Shown piece after piece: positions 23,841 through 35,877 of a stretch of DNA of 64,000 nucleotides. Made by a program: the position numbers and the translations under genes. The stretch comes from Pholis gunnellus (Eukaryota; Chordata; Actinopteri; Perciformes; Pholidae), in NCBI GenBank assembly GCA_910591455.2, contig OU342820.1, positions 2,394,441 through 2,458,440 on the forward strand. Direction: 5' to 3'. The notes beneath the pieces were generated by a model. The model was not told the DNA's origin. It saw only the letters and a program-made list of their open reading frames with translations, and did not search any database. Position 1 is the stretch's first letter. Each line of letters opens with the position of its first letter.

Positions 23841-24849
23841 TGCGCCTAGTTATCAGCAAAATGTGCAGTCAAGAACACAGCAGCGGAGACTTTTACTGCA
23901 TCACACCCGTCCCTGATGCTGGAGGTTTAGCGCAGTGAGATGCTTCGTTATGTTGCACAAAAAGCCAGCTCACATTGCCACTTTTCGTCCCGGAGCTCTG
24001 TGGTGGCGGGCCAGTTATGATTATAATATCCATGCTGAGCTTCCTGGCCTTGTCCTTGAGTGTGCACAAACACCCCAAGAGGGAGACAAAGCATCTCAGT
24101 AAATCTACAGTCTCAGAGTCAGCAAGCCCTGCTCCCACTATCCTGAGGAGGTTAGGACCTGATGCACTAAATAATCAGATGCTCGGGAGTCACGCCCGGG
24201 TTGCCTTATTGTCTAGTTACTTCTGTGTTCCTGACCAACAACTGAACCCAAGCTTCGATAACCCTGGCTGTCAGGGTCAAGAGGTCAACAGAATAGCGGA
24301 ATGAATAATTCCCCGACATCGGCCAGGTGTGCCAAATGGCCAGTCCACCCCTGCAGTACAGGTAATTGAGACAAAAAAACATGCAATGACTTTGATGACA
24401 CTCTGACTTACCCAACATCCTGCTGCTCTCACATCTAATCCTGGTATGTACATGGCTGCTTAGAGGAGTTAAACAGCATGAAGGCTGGCTGCTGTAAAAA
24501 TGGAGCAGCGAGGTTAGATCACATAGATACTGTACCAGCTCCCAGACAAAGACAAACAGTCCTTCAGTCTGAGGATTGCAGATAAAAGGAATACAAAATG
24601 GAGATGGAAACTGGAGAAGAAACAGCCTTCAGGCCAGACAAACACCCAATCATGAGCAAATTACACAGAGTCAGAGTCACAAGTGTGCAGCCATGCAGGC
24701 GATGGTCACACAAATAAATGAAAGCACATGCAAACTCACAAATACATCCAGAAACACACACAAAGACTGCACCACTGTCCCACACCGAGATACTCACCGT
24801 CTCCACACACACAGTTACACACAGATATGCATTCACACGATTACATGCA

Positions 24850-24994
24850 CAAACACACACACACACACACACACACAGAGGAGAGATTGATAGTAGTATG
24901 ATGAGCCAATAAGGAGGCTTTATGGGGCATAAAGAAGAGACTTATCACAGTGGGATGGTGTGCAACACACATAAAGGCACACACACACACACAC
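24850..24994. repeat. (CA)n microsatellites
   Basis: CA arrays at about 24853-24877 and 24979-24994, inside a wider CA-rich region from 24730. Confidence 0.85.
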
Positions 24995-25984
24995 AATGAG
25001 GAACCTACACATCAATGCTGTCATGCTAGAGGTCAGTTCCCTGTGTACTCATCCTTGGAGGGCAGCATACCTATCTCTCTTTCACAGTCACTCTTTATCT
25101 CTGCCCTTGCAGAGTCAGAGGTCATACTCCTCTACAGGAAGTAACATATCATTTTGAGAGTGTCATACAGATAAGGTTGTATGTACCCTGACATGTAAGA
25201 CATGGCTGTGGGCTGCACTTATGTCAGAGCTGAACGATCAGTGGTCCATCACTAGAAGATTGCATCTTCACATTAGCTCTGTGAGGGACAGCAGAGAGGA
25301 TATTTATTCAATGTGTGTTTTCTCAATTAAAAAACTTTGCAGCCGTACAATCAGAGATATGAGCAATTTAGAATAAGAATCGCCTTGCGTCATAGCCAGC
25401 ACGTTTCATAGGACGGCGCCCTGCTGATTCTGATTGGCTAACATTGCTGTCAATCTCATTTTGTTCAGTATAGCTAAATTCTATTGGCTCTAACGCTTCA
25501 AATGAGGTGTCAATCCCTGAAATCGAGCAATGGGTTGCTGACTCACAGGGGTCTGACATCGAGAAAAACTCCAGTACGCAGAGAGACACAGAGAGGACTC
25601 AGAGAGGATTCTGGATTTCAAAATAAAGCCCAAGCTGCTGTATTTGGATGTATTGAACACCATTAGTGATATACAAGTGAAATATATAGTTTGGTACATG
25701 AGATAATTCTAATGGCACACATGGTGCCAAAATGACCATTTTGGAGACCTCGTCTGAACTCTCTGTACTAAAACCTCTCTAATTTTGTTCTGCTTCACTT
25801 TGTCAAAGTCAAACTTTGCAGAGAGACTGTTCACATCTTGTGCTATGATTTGGAAGAGGTTTAGACCTGCAGCTACATCATTCCAAAGAAATAATAATCC
25901 TCTAAGTGCTTTTTGTTTTTAGGCGAACCTGAAACTTTTCAATTTGTGCTGTGTCCCATCTTCATTTACTCTTAACCAGAAACA
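24995..25984. other. Gene-free stretch, nothing recognised
   Basis: No convincing exon or transposon terminus seen. Confidence 0.4.
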
Positions 25985-26128
25985 TATATACTGATATTTA
26001 CACATCTGAACAAATCTCATACATGTTCCCTTTATTATAACACCAACATTATTCAATTAGACCTTGTGGTTGCAGAGATATACTCTTTTTAGTTTGGGTA
26101 TGCAATTTTTGAGCAGAGGCCTAAATAG
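25985..26128 (-). repeat. Partial copy of repeat family A
   Basis: TTTACACATCTGAACAAATC and GGTATGCAATTTTTGAGCAG match, in reverse orientation, the right part of the 14268-15190 repeat. Only this internal part is recognisable. Confidence 0.75.
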
Positions 26129-26639
26129 GTCCGTTTCGAAAAGGTTAGAGCCGCGAGTCGTCTAATATTAGCAGCCAGCACAGCCAACTGAACATTCCTG
26201 CTTTACGTTCAGTCTGGAGCAGGCTGAAAGCGTCACCACTGGCTTAATCCAAGTCATGGATAGTGAAAGATGGGTCTGTTGGAGAGGAGGACAAGCAGCT
26301 ACAAAAAGCAGTGCCTCCTGCAAAGAGTGCCCTTTATGCTGCAATCAAAGTCTAAGGTGGTTCAACATGACCACAGATCCATATCATACCCTTGGTCTCA
26401 CATACAAGTTCCTTCTGACAAAAACACTCACCGGGTGGCCTGCAAATGCACATTTTCTCCTCTGAGGTTTATCAAAAGCAGACTCAGGAGCAGCCTCTCA
26501 CTCGACAAACTGGTGGCTTCCATGTTGGTGGCCACTGAGAAAGACATTCTTATGGCCTTGGACTGGTTTTGTGGTAGTGTTTGAATAAGTTTTCTTTTGC
26601 AATGTCAGGAGCCATTTTTATTTTGTCCGGGAGCGTGTG

Positions 26640-26795
26640 ACGCTCTCAGCGTATTCTCTGCAGTTAGTGTATTTATAGGTGTAAATACACTAACTGTAGC
26701 TATAATAACCGTAGCTGTGTTTCAGCTGCAGGAGACCAGTGACGGCCCAGGTATAAAATGCACGGCCCGCCACCGCTATTTATATAACACGTACG
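26640..26795 (-). repeat. Repeat family B (GGCGGGCCGTGCATTTTATA), uninterrupted copy
   Basis: In reverse orientation reads GGTGGCGGGCCGTGCATTTT, then CTCCTGCAGCTGAAACACAG and ACACCTATAAATACACTAAC. Same family as 46430-46765, but without the SINE that interrupts that copy: GCTGAAACACAGCTACGG is continuous here. Includes a local inverted repeat with 15-bp arms at 26661-26675 and 26682-26696. Confidence 0.8.
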
Positions 26796-27429
26796 TGATA
26801 TATAAACTTGTATTTGGACGAGAAATGGGGTGCTGTGGGGTACTGTCCGCTGTTTACTGCTGAGCTGTAGATATTTGTATTTCACACACTGTGTTCAAGC
26901 TATTTACAACCAATGACAGGATGGAACGCTGGATTGAGGTTATTTCTGCCTGAGCTCCTTCAGTTGTCAGTGTACAAGAGATAACTGGAATGGACTCAAC
27001 ATATACCGCCACTATTACATTTATAAAAGTAATACCCAAACTCAGTGATTTTAAGGCCCACAACTAAAAGCGATGTAGGAAATCTGTTGCACTCTTTGCA
27101 GCAACCCAGAGGTTTATCTGCTGATACACAGCAAAAAAAAATAAAACATCACCAACTTGTGTCTGCGGGGAAATACATGAACCTGGAAGGATTAGTTTCT
27201 GTCTCAGTGAAGAAGGGGGGGGGGGGGAGAAAAACCCAGGCCCTTGTGTCATCTGCCATGTTGCCATGGTTTCATCTGTGAGACACAATAGTCAGATGAT
27301 GGCTAAAGGCTGGTTTCCTCATTCTAATTTATTGTGCCTCTCTCAAACTATCATTGTGACAATGTTAAGAACCATTGCAAGAAATCAGTTGCACCAATAT
27401 TGCAGTTTCGGTCTGAAAAATGTCTGTAG

Positions 27430-28020
27430 TTCCAACTTCAGGGAAGAAAGATTCATGACAAGATGGAAGTATGGAGAGATATGAGAGGGAGCGAGGGGAG
27501 GGAGAAGGAAAAAGAAGGTGACTCTGTTGGAAGAAAGGGAGGAAGGAAGGATTACAAGGAAAATGGTGGCAAAATGAATGTATTAGAGAGGTAAAGAAGA
27601 GGGGGTAAGATAGGAGGGATTGGGAGATGAAGGAAGGGATCCAATGAGGGAGGGAAGGCAACCCACTGAGATAATTACAAAATGGGAAAATACAAATTGA
27701 AAAAAGAGAAAATTGAAGGGAGAAAGAAAGAGAGCACCCTGGAATGTAGAGAGAAAAGAGAGCGATGGAAGAGTGGAGTGAACCGAGGCGAGAGAGAAAA
27801 CAAAGCTGCTGATAGATGCCTCTGTGGGGATGAGAGAGCAAACAAGCACAGGAGGAAACGAGTGTTTCATGGAGCCCCCTGGTTGTTTTCTGCCCGGGTG
27901 GAAGGCAATGATAAGGGAAGGAGCCAGACGGAGGTGTGTGTGTGTGTGTGTGTGCAAAAAGGAATAAGGAAGAGAAAAGAGAGGAAGGGAGCGATAATGA
28001 CAGTAAGGAGGCTGAACGCA
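27430..28020. other. Purine-rich tract
   Basis: The plus strand is overwhelmingly A/G for nearly 600 bp, with GGGAGGGAGAAGG-type words and a GT array at 27933-27952. It leaves long frames open on the minus strand, up to 223 codons of Ser/Leu/Phe/Pro. These have no domain and follow the base composition. Confidence 0.8.
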
Positions 28021-28110
28021 TTATAAAGAAATTCATATTCAGTCATATTTACACTCCGCACCGGCTGGCACGCTATGCTAGGAATACACACACACACACA
28101 CATTCACACT

Positions 28111-28850
28111 GATCCAGGTGCTTTAGCTTTATCACACTGGCTCCCTATCACTGTCCATAATATCACCTTTTTTTTTTTAACCTGACTTTCTAACCTTTTG
28201 GGATCACGTCCCCGGTTATCAACAAAAACACACAAAATCAATTCCTTCATATTTTTATGTCAATATCTAATCATCATTTCTTCTTGTAAAGCAACAATTT
28301 AGGTGTGCTGACGTAATATCAACCAATGATATTATGACATTTATCCATCAATCAATCTGCAATTCTTTGCGACAAGGTAGATGTGTGTCCATATTGTGTT
28401 ACTGTCTAAGCCCGCCCACTTTTTTAAAGGTCCAATCAAAAGCAAAGGATTTGATTTAAATTCTCTTATAACTGTATCCTGCTCAAATATTGTGTTCATC
28501 GGGGGATACAGAGTACACAACCTTCCATTTCACTGGAACTTTAAGAGTGTTATCCTTAAGATTTTCATTAAATAGAACTTCATATTTGATATGTATTTTG
28601 GTTCAGCATCTGTTTCTATTAATGTATATAAATGTATTAATTATTTCTTTATATTCATACACTTCCTCGCAGAGCAGACACTGGGCGAGAGGCAGGGTAC
28701 AACCCATCAACCCCAGGGCCGACACGAGACAGACAACCATTCACAATGTGGCGTTCCTGTTTGTAATTTCATCCCATTGATTTCAGTCTCACTGTACACT
28801 GTTCATCCACTTTACAGCGAGTAAGAGCTGTATAAACCTACTGCTAATCA
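28111..28850. other. Gene-free stretch, nothing recognised
   Basis: AT-rich; follows a CA array at 28086-28102. No exon or transposon end identified. Confidence 0.4.
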
Positions 28851-28879
28851 GTGGTGGAAAGTAACTCAGCTCAATTACT

Positions 28880-29170
28880 CATGTACTGGGCTCAGGGCTA
28901 GAGCGGTCGTCTTCCAATTGGAAGGCGGTTCAACACAGTCCATGTCGATGTGTCCTTGACGCTTAACCCCAAATTGCTCCTAACGCTGCGCCTGCAGCGT
29001 GTGAATGGGTGTGAATGTGAATTTAGTTTACATGCTGATGTGCAGGTGGTACCTTACATGGTAGCCCCTGTCATCAGTGTGTGAATGGGTGGGGAAGGGT
29101 GAATGATCACATGTTAAAGAGCTTTGATTGGTCACTAGAACGGTATTATGTAAACACAAGTCCATTTACC
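28880..29170 (+). mobile_element. tRNA-headed SINE
   Basis: The head contains an A-box-like GGGCTCAGGGCTAGAG and, about 30 bp on, a B-box-like GGCGGTTCAACAC, as expected for an internal pol III promoter of a tRNA-derived SINE. The body follows with TGTGTCCTTGACGCTTAACC and CAGTGTGTGAATGGGTG. The tail ends AAGTCCATTTACCATTTA, the same tail as at about 51385-51480 and a pattern widespread in fish SINEs. A matching copy is at 49540-49830. Degenerate, so probably inactive. Confidence 0.75.
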
Positions 29171-29534
29171 ATTTAAAGGTGGCCTGTGGAGTCTTCTTGT
29201 AAACAAACAAAAGTTATGATTATATTCAGTGTTACTCACCAGAACACATTGCGCGTATCCTTAAAAAAAAACATGTTGAATGCATTTCCTTCCTCAAAGC
29301 ATTTGTAACGCAAAGCAAAGTATTTTAAATCCAGTATTGTGTACATCCATGTTACTAGCTTGCAATCTTCTTCCCTGCATTTCTTGGTGCATTCCCACCA
29401 CATGATGATCAGTTAACAGTGTGGTGTCATCAGCAGGTGGATTTCATCCTATACTTTGCTGCGAATAGGTTTGCCTGCAATGTTACAAATATACAAATCC
29501 ACAAGACTATAAAGATACCTGAGGTGCTATTTCA
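29171..29534. other. Short unassigned stretch beside the SINE
   Basis: AAAGGTGGCCTGTGGAGTC at about 29175-29193 looks like the start of another high-copy fish repeat. Otherwise nothing recognised. Confidence 0.4.
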
Positions 29535-29880
29535 GTGGCTGGGGTTATGGCAGTAAGACTTACTGTCCAAGAGGTCGTTGATCTAGTCTTCCAAGATGAG
29601 CAAGCAGACAGTGATTTGGAGGAGGACTGTGATTACAACCCGTTAGATGACGATGACTTCAAGCAGCAAGGGAGACATTTATGTACAAGTATGGTTGAGA
29701 ATGAAAGACAATGGATGTGACTGACCTTCATGCCTACATGGGCCTTCTAATACTGGCTGGTGTGTATTGGTCCTGGGGTGAGGTTGCTTCTTGTCTTTAG
29801 AATGCTGAGATGGAAAGACCATTTTTCTTGCCAGCGTGTCTCTGGAAATGTTTCATATCATATTTGACTGTGAGTCGATG
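29535..29880 (+). pseudogene. piggyBac-type transposase relic
   Basis: Reads LTVQEVVDLVFQDEQADSDL, an acidic N-terminal region (LEEDCDYNPLDDDDF) and, after stops and frame changes, pieces matching HAYMGLLILAGVYW, NAEMERP and SLEMFHII. That order is the N-terminal part of piggyBac transposases (the DDE_Tnp_1_7 region). The catalytic aspartates are not reached. The sequence switches to LINE sequence at about 29885, so the element was cut by LINE insertion or deletion. Confidence 0.8.
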
Positions 29881-29884
29881 GATT

Positions 29885-30142
29885 TAGCAGGAGACTCCAA
29901 TAGGGGACATGGGCCAGGAACACTTGTTAAACTGCAACAGCAGGGATTTCAAACTGCGTTCCCCTCAATATATCTGGCGAACGCCCGCTCTCCGGCCAAC
30001 AAGATGGCCGAGCAGCTGCTCCTCAACAACTTTTGCAGATCTACCGCGCTGTGCTTCACTGAAACCTGGTTTGGTGAGCACATCCCGGACACTTCACTCC
30101 ACCTGCTGAGCTTCAAAGTCCTCCAAAGCGTAACAGAACTGT
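29885..30142 (+). pseudogene. LINE endonuclease domain, 5' part
   Basis: The frame reads LANARSPANKMAEQLLLNNF and then TALCFTETWFGEHIPDTSLH, ending LQSVTEL. This is the start of the endonuclease/exonuclease/phosphatase domain of a Rex1/CR1-like fish LINE; ETW carries the catalytic glutamate. The ORF stops where a 1.1-kb insertion begins, and its continuation resumes at 31228. Confidence 0.85.
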
Positions 30143-30514
30143 AATAATCATACATTTTAATTGTATAGCTCTTAAAAAGGTACTCAATTGCATTTTACAT
30201 GGTAAAAAAAGAAACAATAAAACAATTACAATATAAACAAAATAAATGACAGTAAGAAATAAAAACATACATAATAGAATCACAGGTTAAAATCAGATTT
30301 AAATAGATGAGTTTTAAGTGCAGTTTTAATAAGTGGCGAGTGACGGAGAATGTCTGAGGTGCTGGGGGAGAGAGTTCCAGAGGGAGGGGGCAGCAATGGA
30401 GAAGGCCCTGTCCCCCCCAGGTCCGCTGCTTGGACAGAGTAGGGGGGGTAAGGAGGTTGGCGTCGGCGGATCTGAGGTTGCGGTTGGGAGCGTGTCGATG
30501 CAGGAGGTCTAAAG

Positions 30515-30922
30515 CAGTGGTCCCCAAACTACGGCCCGCGGGCCGGATGCGGCCCGCCTCCACATTTGGTCCGGCCCCCTGAACAATACCAGAGACGCAT
30601 TATGATTTTTTTTCAGTCTGCACAATTAATCTAATTTTAATCAGCCAACCACCAGGGGGCGAACGAGATGAGAGCTGTCATGCGCGCACCCTGTAGAAGT
30701 AGAAGAGTAGAAGAAGTAGAAGAGCAGAGAGAATTCCCCTGCTCTCTGTATCGCGCACGGCGGTGTTCCGCCCCGATCCGCGCGCACGATGTACCCCCCC
30801 CCCCCCCCCCCCCCCCCGCGCACGATGCAACAGTCGCTCACCTGCAGGTAGCACCCCCCCCCCCCCCATGATCGGGCCCTAGGTCAAACGATATGTTCAG
30901 TGATGTGGCCCTCACAGGAAAG
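30515..30922 (+). mobile_element. hAT element nested inside the inserted repeat, right end lost
   Basis: Starts CAGTGGTCCCCAAACTACGG and shares GGTCCGGCCCCCTGAACAAT, ACCAGAGACGCAT and CTGTATCGCGCACGGCGG with the 14360-14935 copy. It stops at GGCCCTCACAGGAA, before the right terminal repeat, so one target duplication is also missing. It contains a C24 run at 30794-30817. Confidence 0.85.
30794..30817 (+). repeat. C24 homopolymer
   Basis: Uninterrupted run of 24 C within the nested hAT element; a second C run of 14 follows at about 30854-30867. Where the 14.4-kb copy has sequence, this copy has homopolymer, suggesting slippage expansion. Confidence 0.9.
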
Positions 30923-31227
30923 GTATGAAGGGGCGAGGTTATGAAGGGCTTTGTATGTGATGAGGAGAACTTGAACTGGATTCTTTGCTGTATGGGGAGC
31001 CAGTGGAGGTTCTGAAGGACTGGGGTGATGTGGTCTCTGGTGGAGTGGGAGAGCAGACGGGCAGCTGAGTTCTGGATGTATTGTAGTTTGGTGATGATTT
31101 TGGTGGATGAACCGTACAGGATGCTGTTGCAGTAGTCCAGTCGAGAGGGGATGAAGGCGTGGATGAATGTTTGAGTGGCTGAGGAGGAGAGGGAGGGGCG
31201 TGGACGGGCGGTGTTTTTGAGATGAAT

Positions 31228-31650
31228 GAAAGATTGGGAAAAATGCGGGGAGGCGGAATCTGCTTTTACATTAGTGGAGGTTGGTGTTCTGAAGAAAACA
31301 GACAGCCCTCACTGCAAACTGCAAAACATTTTATTCACAAGAGGAGTTTTCCTCATTCGTTCTGGTCTGTCAACCTCAGTCCTGAGTTAGGGAGGCGTTA
31401 CAACACCTGGCTGACCAGACTACCAACGAGGAGCACAAACATTCAGGCTCCCTGCTCATTGTTCTTGGGGACTTTATGGGGGCATAAAGCATGGTGTTCC
31501 ACCAGGGATAATAACACACTGGACCACTGGTACAGATTAAAGGATGCTGTCCCGGATGCAGCTTTGGGACTCTGGTCAATGTCTGGGTCATCTTCTCCTG
31601 ACCTACAGGCAGAAACTCAAATCTGCTGAGCCTGAGGTCAAGACTGTGAG
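31228..31650 (+). pseudogene. LINE endonuclease domain, 3' part
   Basis: Resumes the domain broken at 30142: LGKMRGGGICFYISGGWCSE, then NTLDHWYRLKDAVPDAALG, with frame changes and stops. GGGICFYI, the LGDF region (here LGTL) and NTLDH are landmarks of the endonuclease of Rex1/CR1-type LINEs. The expected SDH catalytic motif is degraded. Inactive. Confidence 0.82.
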
Positions 31651-32269
31651 GAGATGACAAATAACAAATGAGTATCTTCTCATTTAATTGAATTCTGAGA
31701 AAATTGAGTCAGTACGTGCTTGTTATTATCAAATTAGATGTTGTAATTGAGTATCACGATACCTAAATATATTATTTCATCACGATATGATTCCCTTGAA
31801 GGACAATAAATGATCATACTGAATTATTGTCCACCTCTACTACGAAGCTGGGGGAGCCCTCGAGGAACAACAAAGCATGCACGCTGTGTTAGAGATGGCA
31901 AAAGGGCCAAGAGGACAAAACGTGACCAGTGACAACTCCTTCCTGTCATGAGCTTGGTCAGCAGCACCTGCAGAAGAGAATCACCGTGGTAGGTACTGTG
32001 AGGGGAATGAGCCTGAGCTGCCACCTGCTCCAATTGCAACAAGGGGGAGACATGTCTTCTCTCCTAGGTTTGTTTTCACCCATTACACCACAGCTGTCCA
32101 TATGAGCACAGTACTTAAGGTTGCAGAGGTCAGCACTTGGGAGGACAGATATTCAGCCATCATCTTTGGCTGCAATGACAGCAAAGGAGTGGATAACCTT
32201 AAAAAAGTAACAGGCCATGTAGCTGTCCTCTCGCCATATGTCATAGCATCATTGACATTCAATTCATTC
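31651..32269. other. Unassigned stretch beyond the LINE relic
   Basis: Contains a weak match to the GATACGATATTA repeat at about 31750-31795, and CTCTACTACGAAGC near 31837, a phrase that recurs at about 50797. No exon recognised. Confidence 0.45.
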
Positions 32270-33110
32270 CAAAACAACTTTATTGTCTCCCAAGGCAATT
32301 TTATTTTAGACAATAAAAAACAGGCAGGAAACAGACCACCAAAGGAGCTGTTTAGGACTTTGTTACGCAGATGGTGCAGTTGCTTTAGAAAAACAAATAT
32401 AAAATACTGATAATAAATAAGGAATAATAATAAATAAGGAAATAGTCCATATGGCAGATTTTTTCATTTCATTTTACAAGACATTTAAGTCTTTCATGTT
32501 TCACCTGCTAAGCTCCAGAGAGCACAGAATTGTCCTTCAGTTGGTTGTTTACTAGGCGGTTGGCTTCTGGAATGAATGATGCTCTGTGCCGGTTGGCAGA
32601 GCACCTGGGGAGGCACAGGCTCTGCCTGAGAGGGAGCATCTGGAACCGGGGTGGAGGACATGAGTACTATCCCCCGTGATGTCAGGGCCCTTTGCCCTGA
32701 GCTGCTAGAGGAAGGCTAAGCTACGGAGGGAACACGTGTTCACTAGAGTTTGGAGACGCTTTCTGTTTTGACGGTGAGGGATAGGAACCAACAAATAAAT
32801 GAGAAACAAAGAATATTCTTGATGAAGGTAGAAGGTTAGTAGGATGGATTTTTGGAAACTGAATGAAGAAGGTTTTCTGAGGAATTATTGATGTTGCTGT
32901 GCTTTTTTAATTATAGCTTCTGTGTTTTGCTCAAACTTCAAGGTGTCTCAAACATGCAACCCGAGAGCATCGTCCTCTCTGTGCAGAACTACTGGGACTG
33001 TCCTTGGTCTTAGTGAGGATTAGCTCCAGCAGTGCCTTGTCACATCACTCTATGACATCATGGAGAGTGGGACTATGTTCCTGTTCAGACCCAGTAAGAA
33101 GTGACAGGAG
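32270..33110 (-). pseudogene. LINE C-terminus and 3' UTR, antisense
   Basis: Minus-strand reading between about 32700 and 32520 gives RCSANRHRASFIPEANRLVN, the kind of C-terminal block that follows the RT domain of several fish LINEs. Below it, the complement of AACTTTATTGTCTCCCAAGG at about 32275 looks like the 3' terminal region (CCTTGGGAGACAATAAAG). The upper limit is uncertain; stops are frequent. Confidence 0.55.
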
Positions 33111-35845
33111 GATCGTGACATCAGCAAAATTTGATGAGGTGACGGTTGGGAATCAATGTCTCAATGTCAACGCCACATGGCAGCTACAAGAATCCACTAT
33201 TCATTTCTTGGGGAAAGCAAGGAGCGCCACGAGGGCTAACAGAGGGTAACAAAATGAACTAACACCAACAAAGACCAACTAATAATCTAAAGATTAAACA
33301 AACAAAACAAAACAGCGGTGGCAGTCAGCGTCAACACAGGGAAGCGCGAGTCGCTATGGAGCCGGACCCGAGCATTGCAACGTGACGGGCACAACCTGTC
33401 GCTTATATAGTGAACCAAACACATTGGGAACGAGGAAGTAGGAGGTGCTAAGGCCTACCCAGCCCTACAGTAGCCAAGGAGGGACATTTCATTACCGGCT
33501 ACATATGCAAGGGCCACACACGCAAGGTTTCCAAACCACTGCTTTCTATGCGAAGCAATAGTTAGTTAATGTTGAATTAATATTAAAAGTTAGAATTAGA
33601 TAGTAGTTTTGATGATTTATTGAATGATACAGCAATAAAATGTATTTAGATCATTATGGCTGTTGTGTTTTCAAGTCTTATGGTAGAATATGACGTGATA
33701 TTGTGTGATAGCATTTGTTTGGCTGCACTGTAAACAGATACACCAGCTGCTCTTCTGCTGTCATTCTGACAAACTAATCATGTTCATTGTTGTGCGTTGA
33801 TTACGATAAGTTGAAGTGAGAGCTGGTTGTGTATGATGAGCGATAACGGGCACTGCCATCCACTCTCCAGTGCTCTGTCATGGACTCCAGCGGGAGTCAG
33901 GCAGTGCGTTCTCATGTGTTTTTGGGAGAGTGGCTTTGGAGGGAGATGTGAAAGATCTGAACGTAATATAAACTTCAGTAATCTACTAATCTAAAGAAAC
34001 AGCTTTCACTCTAAATCCCCGCCCACTTGTTTCCATAACAACGCTGCGTACTGGCAGCTGCCCTAAATTGTGTTGTTTTAGCGTAAACTAGGTTAGAGAA
34101 AAAATATATTCTAAAGGTGACATCATTATTTCTGCAATGTTTACAGAGCCTCTTTATTGCCTTCTGAAGCCTAATCACAGTTTAGTTTCATTAACAACTT
34201 ACTTAAGTAACTAAGTTCTTGAGCAACGTTAAGCAGTGGTTGATCCAACCGTTAGTTATGTCACTCTGTGGTGCACTGATTTGGCAGTGACACAGCCGAT
34301 AACCTACAGCATAGAGCAAAACATGTTGATGTCAACATTCATTCATTGTCCTTACATATATTTGCACGTCTATTCACTTATTCGTCATACCAGCGCCAGA
34401 CAGAACAACGTGCCGTCAAGTTAATGACCCATCTGGTGTGAGAGGACTTCACTTTAGCTTTTTATGTCTTCAAATGTGCATTTTTAATAACGTGAATTTA
34501 AGGTTGATGGAAAATAAAGAGGAGTCTTTTTGCCGTGCTATTCAGCTCTTTGTCTTGAAATATGATCTCATTCAGCTGTAAGGAATCAGCTGTAAACTGA
34601 TTGACAGGTAAAAAACATGATCTATCCGTTTTGGTAAATCCCCGAGCCATAAAGGGCTCTTTGCAGCCAAAACGATGTCAACAGAAGCAACAGCACATCA
34701 ACATGTTAACATGTCAGTATTATGTCACTTGACATGGAAGGCATGGTTCCATGAACCAGAAAGAATAACAACCTTTTTTGTTGGATGACTGGATGACTGG
34801 AAGAAGACCTAGAAAGAGTTTATGCCAAAGTATTAAAGTGTGCGTATTAGTGCTGTATCGAAGACTGCGAAGCTTCATTCGTAATGTTGCTATTCTAATT
34901 ATTATTATTACAGAAACATGTGTTTAAATCTGATACCTTTTATTTATTGTTAGGCTGAATCTAAAAAGAATGTTGTTCAGGTGTCACTCACAGAAACATT
35001 CGTACTGATGTTCTGTTTGTTGGCTAACCTTGACCCAGCAGTGCAGTACAGCACACAGCTTTCTCTCATCGCTGCTGTCTTCACTTACTGTACTGTTGCA
35101 TTCTGGACTGCTCATCTGTGCTGCGTGGTGGTTGCTGGTGTGCACTGCAGCTAGTGCTCAACCAGCAACCGCATCAAATAAAACCAGCAACATTTGTATC
35201 TGCAGAAAACAAAGTGGATTCAAAGAGCAGAGAGGCTTATTGCAGAGTTCAGACACCACATCTAAATCAAAGCCACACCTTATTTACTGCACTGTATTCA
35301 TCACGAAACCTAAGAGCATCAAGGACATCATTCTAAGAAATATTCTCTTAAATGACTAAAAGTCTTAGAAACATAAGGGACAGAGTTGGTAGAGTATTTC
35401 AGCATTTCCCAGTTTCTAATAGTAAGCTCACAACTAAAGCTCTCACAGGGGCCGTGTGATAAAAAGACAGCATCACTGAACATAGACGCTGCGTTAAGAG
35501 CAAAGTTGTTACTTGTCCTGTTGAACAACATTTCAGTGAGAAGCAACACAACATTTCATCTCTACTTTGTGTGGGAAACGAAGATATTGTTGTTAACGAA
35601 GTGAGAAAAAATGATGCAGCATAATGGATCTTTTATTTTATTTAGATTCCAGGAGGCATGAATGAGGACTTCTCATTTGATTTGTTTTATAATGAATCTA
35701 TGTGTACAATGACCAGCCTCTAAACCCACAAATCAAGTTTAAAGTAAGCCTTTTCTTATGTCAGGGTTTTACTTGTCTTATGTTTTAGGGAACATGCATT
35801 CACTCACACTCAGACATACACAGACACACTCCATCTGTCTCTGTC
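33111..35845. other. Gene-free stretch, nothing recognised
   Basis: Mostly AT-rich. No exon, transposon terminus or tandem array beyond a short GGATGACTG duplication near 34780. Confidence 0.45.
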
Positions 35846-35846
35846 T

Positions 35847-35876
<30 letters not shown>
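35846..35876. repeat. (CA)n microsatellite
   Basis: About 14 CA units following a CT-rich lead. Confidence 0.9.

Positions 35877-35877
<1 letters not shown>

Larger units (their letters stand above)
30143..31227 (+). repeat. Repeat inserted in the LINE endonuclease ORF
   Basis: Between the two halves of the LINE domain lies a repeat with GATGAGTTTTAAGTGCAGTT, GAGAGAGTTCCAGAGGGAGG and, after a nested element at 30515-30922, GGGCTTTGTATGTGATGAGG and GTTCTGGATGTATTGTAGTT. It reads as one continuous repeat if the nested element is removed. No coding capacity. Its class is unknown to me, although the wording is familiar from high-copy fish repeats. Confidence 0.75.

Noticed and set aside
27365..28036. 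223-codon minus-strand ORF, the longest in the window
   Set aside because: It lies on the polypyrimidine strand of a purine-rich tract. It is Ser/Leu/Phe/Pro-rich with no domain, and overlapping frames are equally open.
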